Of a stretch of 64,000 nt of DNA, positions 35,327-44,751 are shown in pieces. Location: contig NZ_JAPMLQ010000007.1 in assembly GCF_026410305.1 (NCBI RefSeq), positions 124,001 to 188,000 on the forward strand. Reading direction: 5' to 3'. Positions within the stretch are counted from its first letter, which is position 1. Each line of letters opens with the position of its first letter. Both the position numbers and the translations under genes were made by a program. Source of the stretch: Sulfitobacter sp. F26204 (lineage in GTDB: Bacteria; Pseudomonadota; Alphaproteobacteria; Rhodobacterales; Rhodobacteraceae). The notes under the pieces were generated by a model. It made no database searches. It was not told where the DNA came from and worked only from the letters and a program-made list of their open reading frames with translations.

Positions 35327-36367
35327 TTAGCCAGTATAGGTCCAGTTGACCCAGCGTCCGTGGAAATCGGCGCGTCCAAGTTCAATGGTGAGATCACCGG
35401 GCCAGAGTTGCAAGGTTAACGCGGCACCGATTTTTGCGGTGGCATCGCCCTCGGTTTCCATCGACAGCCAGGCCAAGGGGCGCTGCAGGGTGGCCCGTGC
35501 ACCGGCAGCTTCGATCAGCGCGCGCCCCCGGTCCTGCACGGCAGCAGGGAAGTATTGCCATGCCACCGAATGCTGGATCAGGTGCATGTGGCCTTGCGGA
35601 GCCTGCGCAAGTCGCGGGGCGAGCCAGTCAATGGCGTCACCCTGCACCGGACGTGTTGCCGGAACTGCCGCGGCGGCGCGGGTCATCTGTATTCGTTCCG
35701 GCTGATCTGCCCAGAGATAGGCCATCATGCGCAATAAATGATCAGGGTGAGACGGATCCAGCGGGTTCAGGTCGACACCGGCACGTTCTGCAATGACCGG
35801 TGTGGCATGGGGCGGGCAGGGGCCTTGCCATTGGGGGGTGAAAAGGACCGCGGGCGTCTTGGCACCGAAGCGCTGCCCCTCAATCTCCAATGCGTAGTGG
35901 TCCCATAGCATGTTCAGCCCGCCACTGGCACCCAATTCAGACAGGTAAATTGGCATGTCGAAATGCTGCACCGCTACATGAACACCTGCAATCAAGGCTG
36001 CAGAACGACGTACTTCGTTGGTTTGGGGCGGGCTGTCTATCCAATCCAGCAAGAAGTCCTGATGGGCTTCGATTGCTGCCAGAACGGTTTTACGCAGGAT
36101 CCTGTCCGAGGCTTTCTTTGGTGGATAAACGGCCGCCAGATCAGCTGCCCTGTTGCTCAGGACGAGGGCATGCAAACCGCCAGCGATACGCAGGGGGATG
36201 GAATGTCCCGCCGGGCCAATGTCACCCCGGAAGGTCGAAACTTTGCGCCCCAACGCGGAATCTGACGGCCAGGCTACCGCCAGGAGGCTGAGCAATTGCC
36301 CCATAAAAGGAGACCCCATGCGTCTGCAGCTTTCAGCTTGGGAAATGAAAGCATCTGAAAGGGTCAT
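35327..36367 (-). CDS. DUF2332 family protein
   Basis: A 346-residue cytoplasmic protein. The family pattern is clear: FISQAESCRRMGSPFMGQLL at the start, EVRRSAALIAGV, YLSELGASGGLNMLWDHYAL (a GxSGGLN loop resembling a methyltransferase or nucleotide-binding turn), and HLIQHSVAWQYFP near the C-terminus. Biochemical activity unknown. Its ATG overlaps the pth stop (ATGA), so it is translationally coupled to peptidyl-tRNA hydrolase. Confidence 0.9.
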   Translation of the reverse strand: MTLSDAFISQAESCRRMGSPFMGQLLSLLAVAWPSDSALGRKVSTFRGDIGPAGHSIPLRIAGGLHALVLSNRAADLAAVYPPKKASDRILRKTVLAAIEAHQDFLLDWIDSPPQTNEVRRSAALIAGVHVAVQHFDMPIYLSELGASGGLNMLWDHYALEIEGQRFGAKTPAVLFTPQWQGPCPPHATPVIAERAGVDLNPLDPSHPDHLLRMMAYLWADQPERIQMTRAAAAVPATRPVQGDAIDWLAPRLAQAPQGHMHLIQHSVAWQYFPAAVQDRGRALIEAAGARATLQRPLAWLSMETEGDATAKIGAALTLQLWPGDLTIELGRADFHGRWVNWTYTG

Positions 36368-37059
36368 TTGAAGCGGTTCAGAAGTTTCTGCAGTGCAGAG
36401 TGGCTGGTTTCCTCGCTACTGTCTTGTTGAAGAGGTGCTGTTTCAGGGGGCGGGACCGCTTTGGGGCCATTGGCACCCCTGTTCGAGCGGGGCGGATTGA
36501 CACGCATCGCCACAGTGTTGAGAAATTTGGCGGTATCCCCTGCAGCGAGATCGGCAGCGCCGTCGCCGATTCCACGCAGCACATCATCAAGCCACGCCTC
36601 ATCTGCCTTGGGGAAGTCACGCAGAACATATCCCGGTACGGCATCTTTGTGACCGGGATGACCGACGCCCAACCGCACGCGGGCATAGTCGGGTCCGATA
36701 TGCGCATGAATAGAACGCAACCCGTTGTGGCCCGCATGGCCACCACCCGTTTTGCATTTTACCTTGCCTGGCGCGAGATCGATCTCATCGTGCAGAACGA
36801 TCACATCAGCGGGTTCCAGTTTATAAAAACGCATTGCGGCTTGTACCGATTGCCCGGAATTGTTCATGAAGGTTTCGGGTTTGAGCAGAACGGCACGTGC
36901 GGACCCGAACCGCCCTTCGCTGATGGCACCCAGATATTTGCCTTTCCATGGACCAAAGCCATGGTCACTGGCGATGCGATCCAGAGCCATAAAGCCGATG
37001 TTGTGTCGGTTACGGGCATATTTGCCACCAGGGTTGCCGAGGCCGACGATCAGTTTCAT
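36364..37059 (-). CDS. pth: peptidyl-tRNA hydrolase
   Basis: A 231-residue enzyme that recycles peptidyl-tRNA. MKLIVGLGNPGGKYARNRHNIGF holds the catalytic His near residue 19, KPETFMNNSGQSV the conserved Asn, and HDEIDLAPGKVKCKTGGGHAGHNGLRS the Asp and substrate loop. A C-terminal extension of ~40 residues, rich in Pro and Gln (PPRSNRGANGPKAVPPP), exceeds the E. coli enzyme and is common in alphaproteobacteria. It is downstream of rplY across a bidirectional terminator. Confidence 0.96.
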   Translation of the reverse strand: MKLIVGLGNPGGKYARNRHNIGFMALDRIASDHGFGPWKGKYLGAISEGRFGSARAVLLKPETFMNNSGQSVQAAMRFYKLEPADVIVLHDEIDLAPGKVKCKTGGGHAGHNGLRSIHAHIGPDYARVRLGVGHPGHKDAVPGYVLRDFPKADEAWLDDVLRGIGDGAADLAAGDTAKFLNTVAMRVNPPRSNRGANGPKAVPPPETAPLQQDSSEETSHSALQKLLNRFK

Positions 37060-37151
37060 GAAAATACTCCAAACGCTTTTGTCATTCTAACGGGCAGGCG
37101 GGCGGAAGAAAATGGCGGATGCATCCGGCGCGGATGACGGCCCGTCAACGC

Positions 37152-37182
37152 AAAACGGGGCCGTATGATACGACCCCGTTTT
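37152..37182. terminator. bidirectional terminator between rplY and pth
   Basis: A 9-bp perfect stem AAAACGGGG (37152-37160) / CCCCGTTTT (37174-37182), extended internally by CGTAT/ATACG around a single-base turn. The T4 end on either strand supports termination after rplY on the minus strand. Confidence 0.8.
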
Positions 37183-37204
37183 CATTGTACCTTAAGTGCG
37201 TGGC

Positions 37205-37861
37205 TTATTTGTCGTCGCCATCGGCGCCTTCGGTTGTTGGCACCTCGTCTGCGGCCACCTCGTCGCCATCATCATCGTCGGCAGAAGCCAGACCAGATGG
37301 TGCAGAGACCTGCGCGATCACGAAGTCACGGTCGATGGTCGGTTTGGCACCTTCAGGCAATTTCACATCGGAAATTGTGAGATTGTCGCCAATTTCGAGC
37401 GCGGAAATGTCAATCACGATGCTTTCAGGAATGTCGGCAGCAGTCACAACCAGTTCGATTTCCGGGCGCAACACGTTCAGTGTGCCGCCTTTCTTGAGGC
37501 CAACACATTCTTCTGTGCCGGTAACTTCAACGTTGATGAACAGGTTGATCTTGGTGGTCCGCTTGAGACGCATGAAGTCGACATGCGTTGGCAGGTCCTT
37601 GACAACATGACGCTGAACATCGCGGCAAATCACGCGCACATCGTCGTGACCATCGACCTTGAGGTTGAACAAGGTGGACTTGAACCGACCTTTGCGCAGC
37701 ATTGTCAGCAGTTTGTTGAACTCAAGCGTGATCGGCAGCGGGTCTGCGTCGCCACCAAAAACAATTCCTGGTACCAAGCCATCACGACGAGCCTGACGAG
37801 CGGCGCCCTTGCCTGTCCCCGTCCGTTCCTGGGCGATAAGATCTGGAATCTCTCCGGCCAT
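37205..37861 (-). CDS. rplY: 50S ribosomal protein L25/general stress protein Ctc
   Basis: A 218-residue bL25 protein of the long (TL5/Ctc) type, which binds 5S rRNA. The N-terminal L25 domain ([30 protein letters not shown]) is followed by the beta-barrel TL5 domain ([19 protein letters not shown]) and an acidic C-terminal tail ([14 protein letters not shown]). pth lies downstream in the same orientation, a widespread arrangement, here separated by a terminator. Confidence 0.96.
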   Translation of the reverse strand: MAGEIPDLIAQERTGTGKGAARQARRDGLVPGIVFGGDADPLPITLEFNKLLTMLRKGRFKSTLFNLKVDGHDDVRVICRDVQRHVVKDLPTHVDFMRLKRTTKINLFINVEVTGTEECVGLKKGGTLNVLRPEIELVVTAADIPESIVIDISALEIGDNLTISDVKLPEGAKPTIDRDFVIAQVSAPSGLASADDDDGDEVAADEVPTTEGADGDDK

Positions 37862-38010
37862 TTTTGTTCTCCAATATATTTAGGGCGGGAATCCTCCAAG
37901 GCTGTATCCCCGCGTGAAGCCGCGCGTATAGAACGGTTTTGCATGCGGGGAAAGAGCAAATTCGCTCAGTCGCTATTGGCATTCTCGCTGACCCGTGCCA
38001 CCTCTCGTCG

Positions 38011-39153
38011 ATGAACCTGAAAACCGACCTTTATCTTTCGCGCAGGCCGCTTGCCGGGTTTCTGGCCATTGGCGCTGCCTGGTCCGTCTACTTTGCACAA
38101 ATGCCAGTGATCAAGGCGCAAGTCGGGGCGTCGGACGGGGCCTACGGCGTTGCGCTGCTGGTGGCGGCATTTGGTGCCTTCGCCGCCATGTGGCTGGCAC
38201 CGGCCTGTCGACGGCTGGCCGGTGATTACGCAATGCCTTTGGGGATTGTCGTGATTGCCATTGGCATGTTGGGCGCGGGTTTCGCAACCAGCCTGGTGAC
38301 ATTGACATTGGCGATGATGCTGGCGTCTGCAGGGTCCGGGGTTGTTGACGTTTTGGTAAACGCCCGCGTTTCAGAGATCGAAGAGACCAGCGGTCGCGAT
38401 CTGATGAATCTCAATCACGCACTTTATGCCTTTGCCTATGCGGCAGGTGCCCTGGCGACCGGTGCCTTGCGGCAGGCGGGGGTAACTCCGGTCCCGATAT
38501 TTGCAATCCTGTTCATTCTACTGCTTGTGGCGGGTATTTCCGCTCGGGACAGGATTCCGCCTGTTGATACGCAGCAGGGCGAAAATATCGCGGCATTCCC
38601 CGTCCTCTTGGTGATCTTGACTGGGGGCATCGTGTTGATCGCCTTTCTCACCGAGGCCTCGACCGAAGGCTGGTCCGCCCTGCACATCGAGCGTACATTG
38701 CTTGGCGAGCCGGGACATGGCGCATTGGGGCCTGCTGCCCTGGGCCTGATGATGGGGATTGGTCGCTTGGGCGGTCATGCGCTTGCGCGCAGGATCAGGG
38801 ACACGACCTTGATGATGATGGCTACCCTCTTTGCGGCTTCTGGCGTTGCATTGGCGGGAATGGCATCGACTGTGGCGGTTGCCTTGTTGGGTTTTGCCCT
38901 TGCCGGGCTTGGTATTTCAGTGGTGGTACCTCTGGCGATGGCCCTGATCGGGCGGGTAGTGCCCCAATCGCAGCGTATGGCTGCGATAAGCCGGGTGTCC
39001 GTCATCGGCTATGGCGCATTCTTCTTTGGTCCACCGTTGATGGGGCTGGTCGCTGAGAATTTTGGCTTGCGGATGGCCTTTGTAGCAATTGCCGCACTTC
39101 TGGCCCTGACGGCGACAATACTGATCCCGGCAGTTGCCAGACGCGCAAGCTAG
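38011..39153 (+). CDS. MFS transporter
   Basis: A 380-residue inner-membrane protein with about 12 hydrophobic segments in two halves, of the FsgA/YfcJ-like MFS group (AAWSVYFAQMPVIKAQVGASDGAYGVALLVAAFGA; LMNLNHALYAFAYAAGALA). The second half has GIGRLGGHALARRIRD, corresponding to the cytoplasmic loop 8-9 motif. The substrate is unknown. The start at 38011 was preferred over 37939 because the upstream residues lack membrane-protein character and overlap the rplY promoter. The stop overlaps the convergent sulfotransferase gene. Confidence 0.87.
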   Translation: MNLKTDLYLSRRPLAGFLAIGAAWSVYFAQMPVIKAQVGASDGAYGVALLVAAFGAFAAMWLAPACRRLAGDYAMPLGIVVIAIGMLGAGFATSLVTLTLAMMLASAGSGVVDVLVNARVSEIEETSGRDLMNLNHALYAFAYAAGALATGALRQAGVTPVPIFAILFILLLVAGISARDRIPPVDTQQGENIAAFPVLLVILTGGIVLIAFLTEASTEGWSALHIERTLLGEPGHGALGPAALGLMMGIGRLGGHALARRIRDTTLMMMATLFAASGVALAGMASTVAVALLGFALAGLGISVVVPLAMALIGRVVPQSQRMAAISRVSVIGYGAFFFGPPLMGLVAENFGLRMAFVAIAALLALTATILIPAVARRAS

Positions 39154-39770
39154 ATCAGATCCGAGATCAGGTGCCCGCCTTTGGCCATGACCTCGTCGTA
39201 TAGGATAAAGTCTTCCGCCCGCACCTCTTTCAGCATTGCCAGGGTTGCTTCGCTAAGCGGCGCAGCAACGTTTGGCGAGACATTCCTGGGCGCAACCTCA
39301 ACCTGATGTTGCAAATGCTCTGACAGGAACTTCAGAAATGCTTTGGGAGTTTCATAAGCAAAGACGTGATCGGCCATTACCCGTGTCTTGCCATCAGTGA
39401 GAAAATTGAATTGCCGGCCAATCTGGGCGCGATCCGGGGGGCTATCCGATACGACTTCCTGCACAAACTGATCAAAGCTGATCATCTTGGTGCTGAATTT
39501 GGTGCCGTCCAGGCGTTTCTGGCTGCGGTATCTGTACCAACTTCTCAACTGATCCACAGGTTCGCGCATCACCGCAACAGAGGCGGGGCGGACACCAAAG
39601 GTATCCTCCAGAAAAGGCGCGACCTTGTTTGCATAGCGCAGGGCCGTGATGTGTTTGCGGTTTTTCGAGAACACAATCTCGGCACGCGGTTTCAACGCCA
39701 TTTCAATGGCTGTTGTGCCGGTTTTTGGGGTGGCAAGAAAGGTCAGCTTATGGCGCAGGAATACCAGCAT
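39150..39770 (-). CDS. sulfotransferase family protein
   Basis: A 206-residue cytoplasmic protein. The PAPS 5'-phosphosulfate loop is FLATPKTGTTAIEMAL (PKTGTT), and the 3'-phosphate-binding segment is VAVMREPVDQLRSWYRYR, with the expected R-x-P and downstream Ser. It is shorter than typical sulfotransferases (~250-300 residues). Roseobacters use such enzymes on polysaccharides or lipids; the acceptor here is unknown. It is 20 bases downstream of lldD on the same strand and possibly co-transcribed. Confidence 0.82.
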   Translation of the reverse strand: MLVFLRHKLTFLATPKTGTTAIEMALKPRAEIVFSKNRKHITALRYANKVAPFLEDTFGVRPASVAVMREPVDQLRSWYRYRSQKRLDGTKFSTKMISFDQFVQEVVSDSPPDRAQIGRQFNFLTDGKTRVMADHVFAYETPKAFLKFLSEHLQHQVEVAPRNVSPNVAAPLSEATLAMLKEVRAEDFILYDEVMAKGGHLISDLI

Positions 39771-39789
39771 CGGTGAGGCTATCCCAGTT

Positions 39790-40959
39790 TCATGTCTTCT
39801 GCCATCGCCCAGCGAAATCTTCGGGGATCAGCAGGTTGTGACGACCCAGGTTGGCAACATTGGTTTCACCACAAAGTGCCATCGTCGTGTCCAGTTCCTT
39901 GTGAATCACCTCAAGCGCCTTCGTCACGCCTTGCTGTCCCATTGCACCCAGACCATAAATAAAGGCACGGCCGATCATGGTGCCTTTTGCCCCCATTGCC
40001 AGCGCTTTGAGCACGTCCTGACCAGATCGAATCCCGCTGTCCAGAAACACTTCAACGTGATCTCCGACCGCGTCAAGGATCGCAGGCAAGGCGGTGATCG
40101 AACTCACCGCGCCGTCCAGTTGCCGCCCACCGTGGTTGGAGACAACAATCGCATCTGCACCGACTTTCAGCGCCATTTTGGCATCTTCGGCATCGAGAAT
40201 ACCCTTCAGAATCACTTTGCCGCCCCATTGCTCCTTGAGTTTGGACACCTTTTGCCAATCCAGCGTCAAATCAAACTGCTCGGCAGTCCACGCGCCGAGG
40301 CTGGAAGCATCGGAAATGCCCTCGACATGTCCGACGATATTACCGAACTCGCGACGCTTGGCTTGCAACATTTCAATGCCCCAGGACCATTTTGTGGCGA
40401 GATTGGCAATGGTTTTGGGGGTCAGTTTGGGCGGGGCCGACAAACCGTTCTTCAAGTCCTTGTGCCTCTGCCCCAAAATTTGCAGATCCAGAGTGATCAC
40501 AAGCGCAGAGCAATTTGCATCCTTTGCACGCTGGATCAAGCGAGCCGTATAGTCTGTGTCGCGCATCGTATAAAGCTGGAACCAGAAGGGCGCATTTGTC
40601 GCCTCGGCCACATCCTCGATCGAATTGATCGACATGGTCGACAGGGTAAAAGGCACGCCAAAAGCATTGGCCGCTTTCGCCGCTTTGATCTCTCCATCCG
40701 CATGCTGCATGCCCGTCAGTCCCACGGGGGCCAGAGCGACGGGCATTGCCACATCCTGCCCGATCATCTGCGCTGCAGTGGAACGTCCTGACATATCCAC
40801 AGCGACCCGCTGGCGCAGGCGCAGTTTGTCGAAATCGGAGGTGTTCTCGCGAAACGTCTGCTCTGTCCAACTGCCAGATTCGCAATAATCATAAAACATG
40901 CGCGGCACCCGGCGTTCATAGAGGCGTTTCAGATCGCCGATATTGGTGATGACAGGCAT
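39790..40959 (-). CDS. lldD: FMN-dependent alpha-hydroxy-acid (L-lactate) dehydrogenase
   Basis: A 389-residue flavoenzyme of the glycolate oxidase / lactate dehydrogenase family. It has the FMN-binding LAPVGLTGMQHADGE, FQLYTMRD, the catalytic VVSNHGGRQLDGA (His-Gly-Gly-Arg-Gln), and LDSGIRSGQDVLKALAMGA. L-lactate is the most probable donor, but glycolate or mandelate cannot be excluded. The ATG at 40959 has GGAGA seven bases upstream. It is divergent from a nitroreductase-like gene; a 22-bp palindrome in the shared intergenic region lies 71 bases upstream of this start. Confidence 0.9.
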   Translation of the reverse strand: MPVITNIGDLKRLYERRVPRMFYDYCESGSWTEQTFRENTSDFDKLRLRQRVAVDMSGRSTAAQMIGQDVAMPVALAPVGLTGMQHADGEIKAAKAANAFGVPFTLSTMSINSIEDVAEATNAPFWFQLYTMRDTDYTARLIQRAKDANCSALVITLDLQILGQRHKDLKNGLSAPPKLTPKTIANLATKWSWGIEMLQAKRREFGNIVGHVEGISDASSLGAWTAEQFDLTLDWQKVSKLKEQWGGKVILKGILDAEDAKMALKVGADAIVVSNHGGRQLDGAVSSITALPAILDAVGDHVEVFLDSGIRSGQDVLKALAMGAKGTMIGRAFIYGLGAMGQQGVTKALEVIHKELDTTMALCGETNVANLGRHNLLIPEDFAGRWQKT

Positions 40960-41029
40960 GGGCAGTCTCCATTTTCGTAACTTTGGCCACATTCACACGC
41001 GTCACGACGAATTCCAAGATGCTCTCTTG

Positions 41030-41051
41030 TATAGTACGGTATCGTACTATA
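41030..41051. promoter_or_regulatory. 22-bp perfect palindrome, candidate MarR operator
   Basis: Arms TATAGTAC and GTACTATA, each 8 bp, around a 6-base spacer. A further TATCGTAC half-site lies at 41065-41072. It sits 37 bases before the Tat nitroreductase gene and 71 bases before divergent lldD. The marR gene is in the nitroreductase operon, so autoregulation through this site is likely. Confidence 0.65.
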
Positions 41052-41087
41052 CTTAGTAGTGCAATATCGTACCAAATGGAGATTTCA

Positions 41088-42194
41088 ATGCCCCTTTCCC
41101 GACGCAAGACACTTGCCCTCATTGGCGGCGGCACTGTTCTGACCGCTGTGGCAGCCTTTGGCGGCTTTGCTGCAACTCGCAGACCACATAACGCTGTCGC
41201 ACCATGGGGGCTTGCGGGCAGTTATGATGACCCGAGACTGAATGCGCTCAGCTTTGCTTTGCTGGCGCCGAACCCGCATAATCTGCAGCCTTGGCAGGTA
41301 CGTCTGGAAGGTGCGGACGCTCTGAGCTTGCATCGCGACCCGTCGCGTCACCTGCCAGAAACGGATCCGTATGATCGCCAGATCACCATCGGGCTGGGCT
41401 GTTTTCTGGAACAGATGGTGCTGGCGGCGGGTGCCGCAGGCCACACTGTAGATTTGACCCTCTATCCCGAAGGGGAGGGAGGAGCCATTGCACAGGCAGT
41501 CTTTGGCCAGGGTGGCACCCCCGACCCGTTAAGCGCCCAGATCCTTGACCGGCGTTCTTGCAAGGAACCTTTTGAGGATCGCAGTATTCCCGCAGGTCTG
41601 GTCGCGCAACTTGCCCGGATTGCGGCGGTTTACACCGATCCAGAAACCGTCTCGGCCCTCAAAGAACTGACCTTCGACGCCTGGATGACAGAGACAATGA
41701 CCCCACACAGGATGCAGGAAAGCATCGATTTGATGCGATTGGGCAAGTCCGAGATCAACGCCTCACCGGATGGTATCGCATTGGGTGGCCCATTTTTGGA
41801 AAGCTTGATGGCTGTTGGTGTTCTGAACCGTAAATCTCTGGCGGATCAAAAAAGTACCGGGTTTCAAGAAGCGATCAGGATGTACCGCAGAATGCTCAAT
41901 GCGACGCCGGCCTATGTTGCGCTGACCACGGCCACGAATACACGTCTGGATCAGATTAAGGCAGGTCGTGAATGGCTGCGTCTGAATCTGACGACAACGG
42001 CATTGGGACTCTCGCTTCACCCTGTGAGCCAGGCTTTGCAGGAATACCCTGAAATGACACCGCATTATCAGGCCACCCATGCGCTTTTGGCCCCCAGGGG
42101 ACATACGGTTCAAATGCTTGGGCGAGTGGGGTATGGTCCGAAAATAGCGCCGACCCCGCGCTGGCCGATCGAAGCGAAACTGACACATGGCTAA
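41088..42194 (+). CDS. Tat-exported nitroreductase-like FMN oxidoreductase (Acg family)
   Basis: A 368-residue protein. The start at 41088 has GGAG six bases upstream and gives a twin-arginine signal, SRRKTLALIGG, followed by a hydrophobic run to about residue 30, so it is probably exported folded. The mature part resembles the Acg nitroreductase family: LAPNPHNLQPWQVRL (FMN-binding entry), IGLGCFLEQMVLAA, LDRRSCKEPFED, and a C-terminal LGLSLHPVSQALQEYPEM...GRVGYG. Redox partner and substrate are unknown. It overlaps marR by eight bases. Confidence 0.83.
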   Translation: MPLSRRKTLALIGGGTVLTAVAAFGGFAATRRPHNAVAPWGLAGSYDDPRLNALSFALLAPNPHNLQPWQVRLEGADALSLHRDPSRHLPETDPYDRQITIGLGCFLEQMVLAAGAAGHTVDLTLYPEGEGGAIAQAVFGQGGTPDPLSAQILDRRSCKEPFEDRSIPAGLVAQLARIAAVYTDPETVSALKELTFDAWMTETMTPHRMQESIDLMRLGKSEINASPDGIALGGPFLESLMAVGVLNRKSLADQKSTGFQEAIRMYRRMLNATPAYVALTTATNTRLDQIKAGREWLRLNLTTTALGLSLHPVSQALQEYPEMTPHYQATHALLAPRGHTVQMLGRVGYGPKIAPTPRWPIEAKLTHG

Positions 42195-42633
42195 AGCGAC
42201 GCCCCGCCTGCTCTTTGAGGTATTCAAGGAGATCGGGATCATAGAACAACTCAGCCGCGCTCAACTTGAGGCGCGGCTACCCGATGGCCTTATCGCACCG
42301 CATTTTGCTGTGTTGAACCATTTGGTGAATCGCGGAGACGGGGCCGTTCCGATTGATATGGCACGTGCGTTTCAAGTGCCCAAGACCTCGATGACCCATA
42401 CGCTCAAGGGATTGGCGGCAAAAGGCTATGTAGAACTGCGCGATAACCCCAAGGACGGCAGATCAAAAACAGTCTGGCTGACGCCAAAAGGCCGCGCCCT
42501 GATCGAGGAAACGATTACTCGACTGGGCCCGCAGATCAGCGCCCTGATGGCCGGGATGGATCTGGAAAAGGTGGCGGAAATCCTGCCGACACTGGTCGCT
42601 TTGCGCAGGGTCATGGATGCGGCCCGTGACTGA
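42187..42633 (+). CDS. MarR-family transcriptional regulator
   Basis: A 148-residue winged-helix dimeric regulator. The helix-turn-helix (about 55-80) reads VPIDMARAFQVPKTSMTHTLKGLAAKGYVELRDNP, followed by the wing DGRSKTVWLTPKGRAL with the characteristic D-x-R. It is co-transcribed with the Tat nitroreductase (8-base overlap) and probably binds the palindrome at 41030-41051, controlling its own operon and perhaps lldD. The ligand is unknown. Confidence 0.92.
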   Translation: MAKATPRLLFEVFKEIGIIEQLSRAQLEARLPDGLIAPHFAVLNHLVNRGDGAVPIDMARAFQVPKTSMTHTLKGLAAKGYVELRDNPKDGRSKTVWLTPKGRALIEETITRLGPQISALMAGMDLEKVAEILPTLVALRRVMDAARD

Positions 42634-42644
42634 CACCCGGTTTG

Positions 42645-43436
42645 TCAGGCTGCGTGCGCACCATCCGACAAGGATTTTACAAAGGCCAGAACGTCTTGCA
42701 CACTGTCACCCGCAGCGATGCGTGCAACGATAGCAGAGCCCACAACCACGCCGTCAGCCACTTCAGCGATGGCCTGAGATTTGGCAGGGGTATTCACACC
42801 GAAACCGACAATCACCGGCAATCCGCTGGCCTCGCGGATGCGCGCAACCTCGGGTGCAACATCACCTGCATCTGCTTCTGCCGATCCGGTGATGCCGGTG
42901 ATCGACACATAATAAACGAAACCCGATGTGTTTTGCACAACGCGGGGCAGGCGGTTATCATCAGTCGTGGGGGTCGCGAGGCGGATAAAGTTCAGCCCCG
43001 CAGCCTGGGCGGGCAGGCACAATTCGCTGTCTTCCTCTGGCGGCAGGTCCACGATGATCAGCCCGTCGATGCCCGCCCCTTGGGCGGCGGTGAGGAATTT
43101 TTCGACACCCATCGAATAGATCGGGTTGTAATACCCCATCAACACAATCGGCGTTGTATCGTCTTCTTTGCGGAAACGCGCAGCCATTTCCAGCGTTTTG
43201 CGCAGTGTCATGCCGCCTTCAAGCGCACGTTGCCCCGCAAGTTGGATCGTAGGGCCATCGGCCATCGGATCGGTAAAGGGCAGGCCGAGTTCGATCACAT
43301 CGACACCGGCACCGGGCAGCCCGCGCATGATCTCAAGCGAGGTTTCCATATCGGGATCGCCAGCCATGATATAGGATACAAAAGCCTTTTTGCCTTGGGC
43401 TTTGAGGTCGGTGAATTTGGCATCGATACGGGTCAT
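42645..43436 (-). CDS. trpA: tryptophan synthase alpha subunit
   Basis: A 263-residue TIM-barrel enzyme that cleaves indole-3-glycerol phosphate. [19 protein letters not shown] and [23 protein letters not shown] carry the catalytic Glu and Asp; [13 protein letters not shown] and [12 protein letters not shown] close the barrel. The ATG at 43436 was chosen; the frame extends 11 codons to a TTG without a ribosome site. It is convergent with marR and far from trpB. Confidence 0.96.
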   Translation of the reverse strand: MTRIDAKFTDLKAQGKKAFVSYIMAGDPDMETSLEIMRGLPGAGVDVIELGLPFTDPMADGPTIQLAGQRALEGGMTLRKTLEMAARFRKEDDTTPIVLMGYYNPIYSMGVEKFLTAAQGAGIDGLIIVDLPPEEDSELCLPAQAAGLNFIRLATPTTDDNRLPRVVQNTSGFVYYVSITGITGSAEADAGDVAPEVARIREASGLPVIVGFGVNTPAKSQAIAEVADGVVVGSAIVARIAAGDSVQDVLAFVKSLSDGAHAA

Positions 43437-43653
43437 GAGGCGGGCCTTTGCTTTTGTATTCCCGTTCAATGGCGAACCTTGCGCCGGAAATCAATGTACG
43501 ACCTGCGCTGTCAGGGACGGAATTTTGCAAAATTCCTCTACGGAAAATGGGAATTTTCCACGCACAGGGCCACCGGGGCGGTCTCAAACCCTTGCACCGC
43601 CCCCTGTCAGGTCATAGGACAACGCAAAATCGGATGCTGGAAGGATCGCTATC

Positions 43654-44751
43654 ATGGGTTTCAAAATGGGTATCGTGGGTCTGCCGAATGTCGGCAAATC
43701 GACCCTGTTCAACGCGCTCACCCGCACCGCCGTCGCGCAGGCCGCGAACTTTCCCTTCTGCACCATCGAACCCAACGTGGGCGAGGTCGCGGTGCCCGAT
43801 GCCCGCCTTGACCAACTCGCCGCCATCGCCTCGTCCAAATCCATCATCCCCACGCGCATGACATTTGTGGACATCGCAGGCCTCGTCAAAGGCGCCTCCA
43901 AGGGCGAAGGCTTGGGCAACCAGTTCCTCGCCAACATCCGCGAGGTCGACGCCATCGCCCACGTGTTGCGCTGCTTTGAAGACGGCGATGTCACCCACGT
44001 CGAAGGCCGCGTGGACCCCGTGGCGGACGCCGAAACCATCGACACCGAACTGATGCTGGCCGACCTTGAATCCATCGAAAAACGCCGCGCAGGCCTTGTG
44101 CGCAAGATCAAGGGCAACGACAAGGAAGCCGTGCAACAGGACCGCCTGCTGGCCTTGGCCCAGGCCGCCATCGAAGACGGCAAACCCGCCCGCGTGGTCG
44201 AGGTCGACGCGGAAGACGCCAAAGCATGGCGCATGTTGCAACTGCTCACCACCAAGCCTGTCCTCTACGTCTGCAACGTGGGCGAAGCGGAAGCCGCCGA
44301 AGGCAACGCCTTCTCTGCCGCCGTCGCCGACATGGCCGCAGCACAGGGCAATTCCCACGTCATCATCTCCGCCCAGATCGAAGAAGAAATCAGCCAGCTT
44401 GAAGACGAAGAAGCCGAGATGTTCCTCGAAGAAATGGGCCTTTCCGAAGCCGGCCTCTCCCGCCTGATCCGCGCAGGCTACGAGCTCCTGCATCTGGAAA
44501 CCTACTTCACCGTCGGCCCCAAAGAGGCCCGCGCCTGGACCATCAAATCCGGCACCTCCGCCCCGAAAGCCGCAGGCGTGATCCATGGCGATTTCGAGAA
44601 GGGCTTCATCCGCGCCGAGACAATTGCCTTTGATGATTTTGTGTCACTGGGCGGCGAGGGGCCAGCGAAAGAGGCAGGCAAAATGCGCGCCGAGGGCAAG
44701 GGATATGTGGTGAAGGACGGGGACGTGCTGCACTTTTTGTTTAATACTTAA
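43654..44751 (+). CDS. ychF: redox-regulated ATPase YchF (Obg family)
   Basis: A 365-residue ribosome-associated ATPase. The P-loop is GLPNVGKST near residues 9-17, switch regions follow ([22 protein letters not shown]), the NxxE-type base-recognition motif NVGE replaces NKxD as in YchF, and a TGS-like domain ends the protein ([17 protein letters not shown]...[10 protein letters not shown]). Codon use is unusually C-rich compared with its neighbours over most of the gene (for example 43740-44580), although the protein is universal; high expression is a likely reason. Confidence 0.96.
   Translation: MGFKMGIVGLPNVGKSTLFNALTRTAVAQAANFPFCTIEPNVGEVAVPDARLDQLAAIASSKSIIPTRMTFVDIAGLVKGASKGEGLGNQFLANIREVDAIAHVLRCFEDGDVTHVEGRVDPVADAETIDTELMLADLESIEKRRAGLVRKIKGNDKEAVQQDRLLALAQAAIEDGKPARVVEVDAEDAKAWRMLQLLTTKPVLYVCNVGEAEAAEGNAFSAAVADMAAAQGNSHVIISAQIEEEISQLEDEEAEMFLEEMGLSEAGLSRLIRAGYELLHLETYFTVGPKEARAWTIKSGTSAPKAAGVIHGDFEKGFIRAETIAFDDFVSLGGEGPAKEAGKMRAEGKGYVVKDGDVLHFLFNT

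Noticed and set aside
39646-40791. 381-codon plus-strand frame across the sulfotransferase and lldD
   Set aside because: Runs antisense through two recognisable genes and shows no motif.
42642-43811. 389-codon plus-strand frame over trpA and the ychF start
   Set aside because: Antisense to trpA, and the ychF P-loop frame is the real one in its 3' part.
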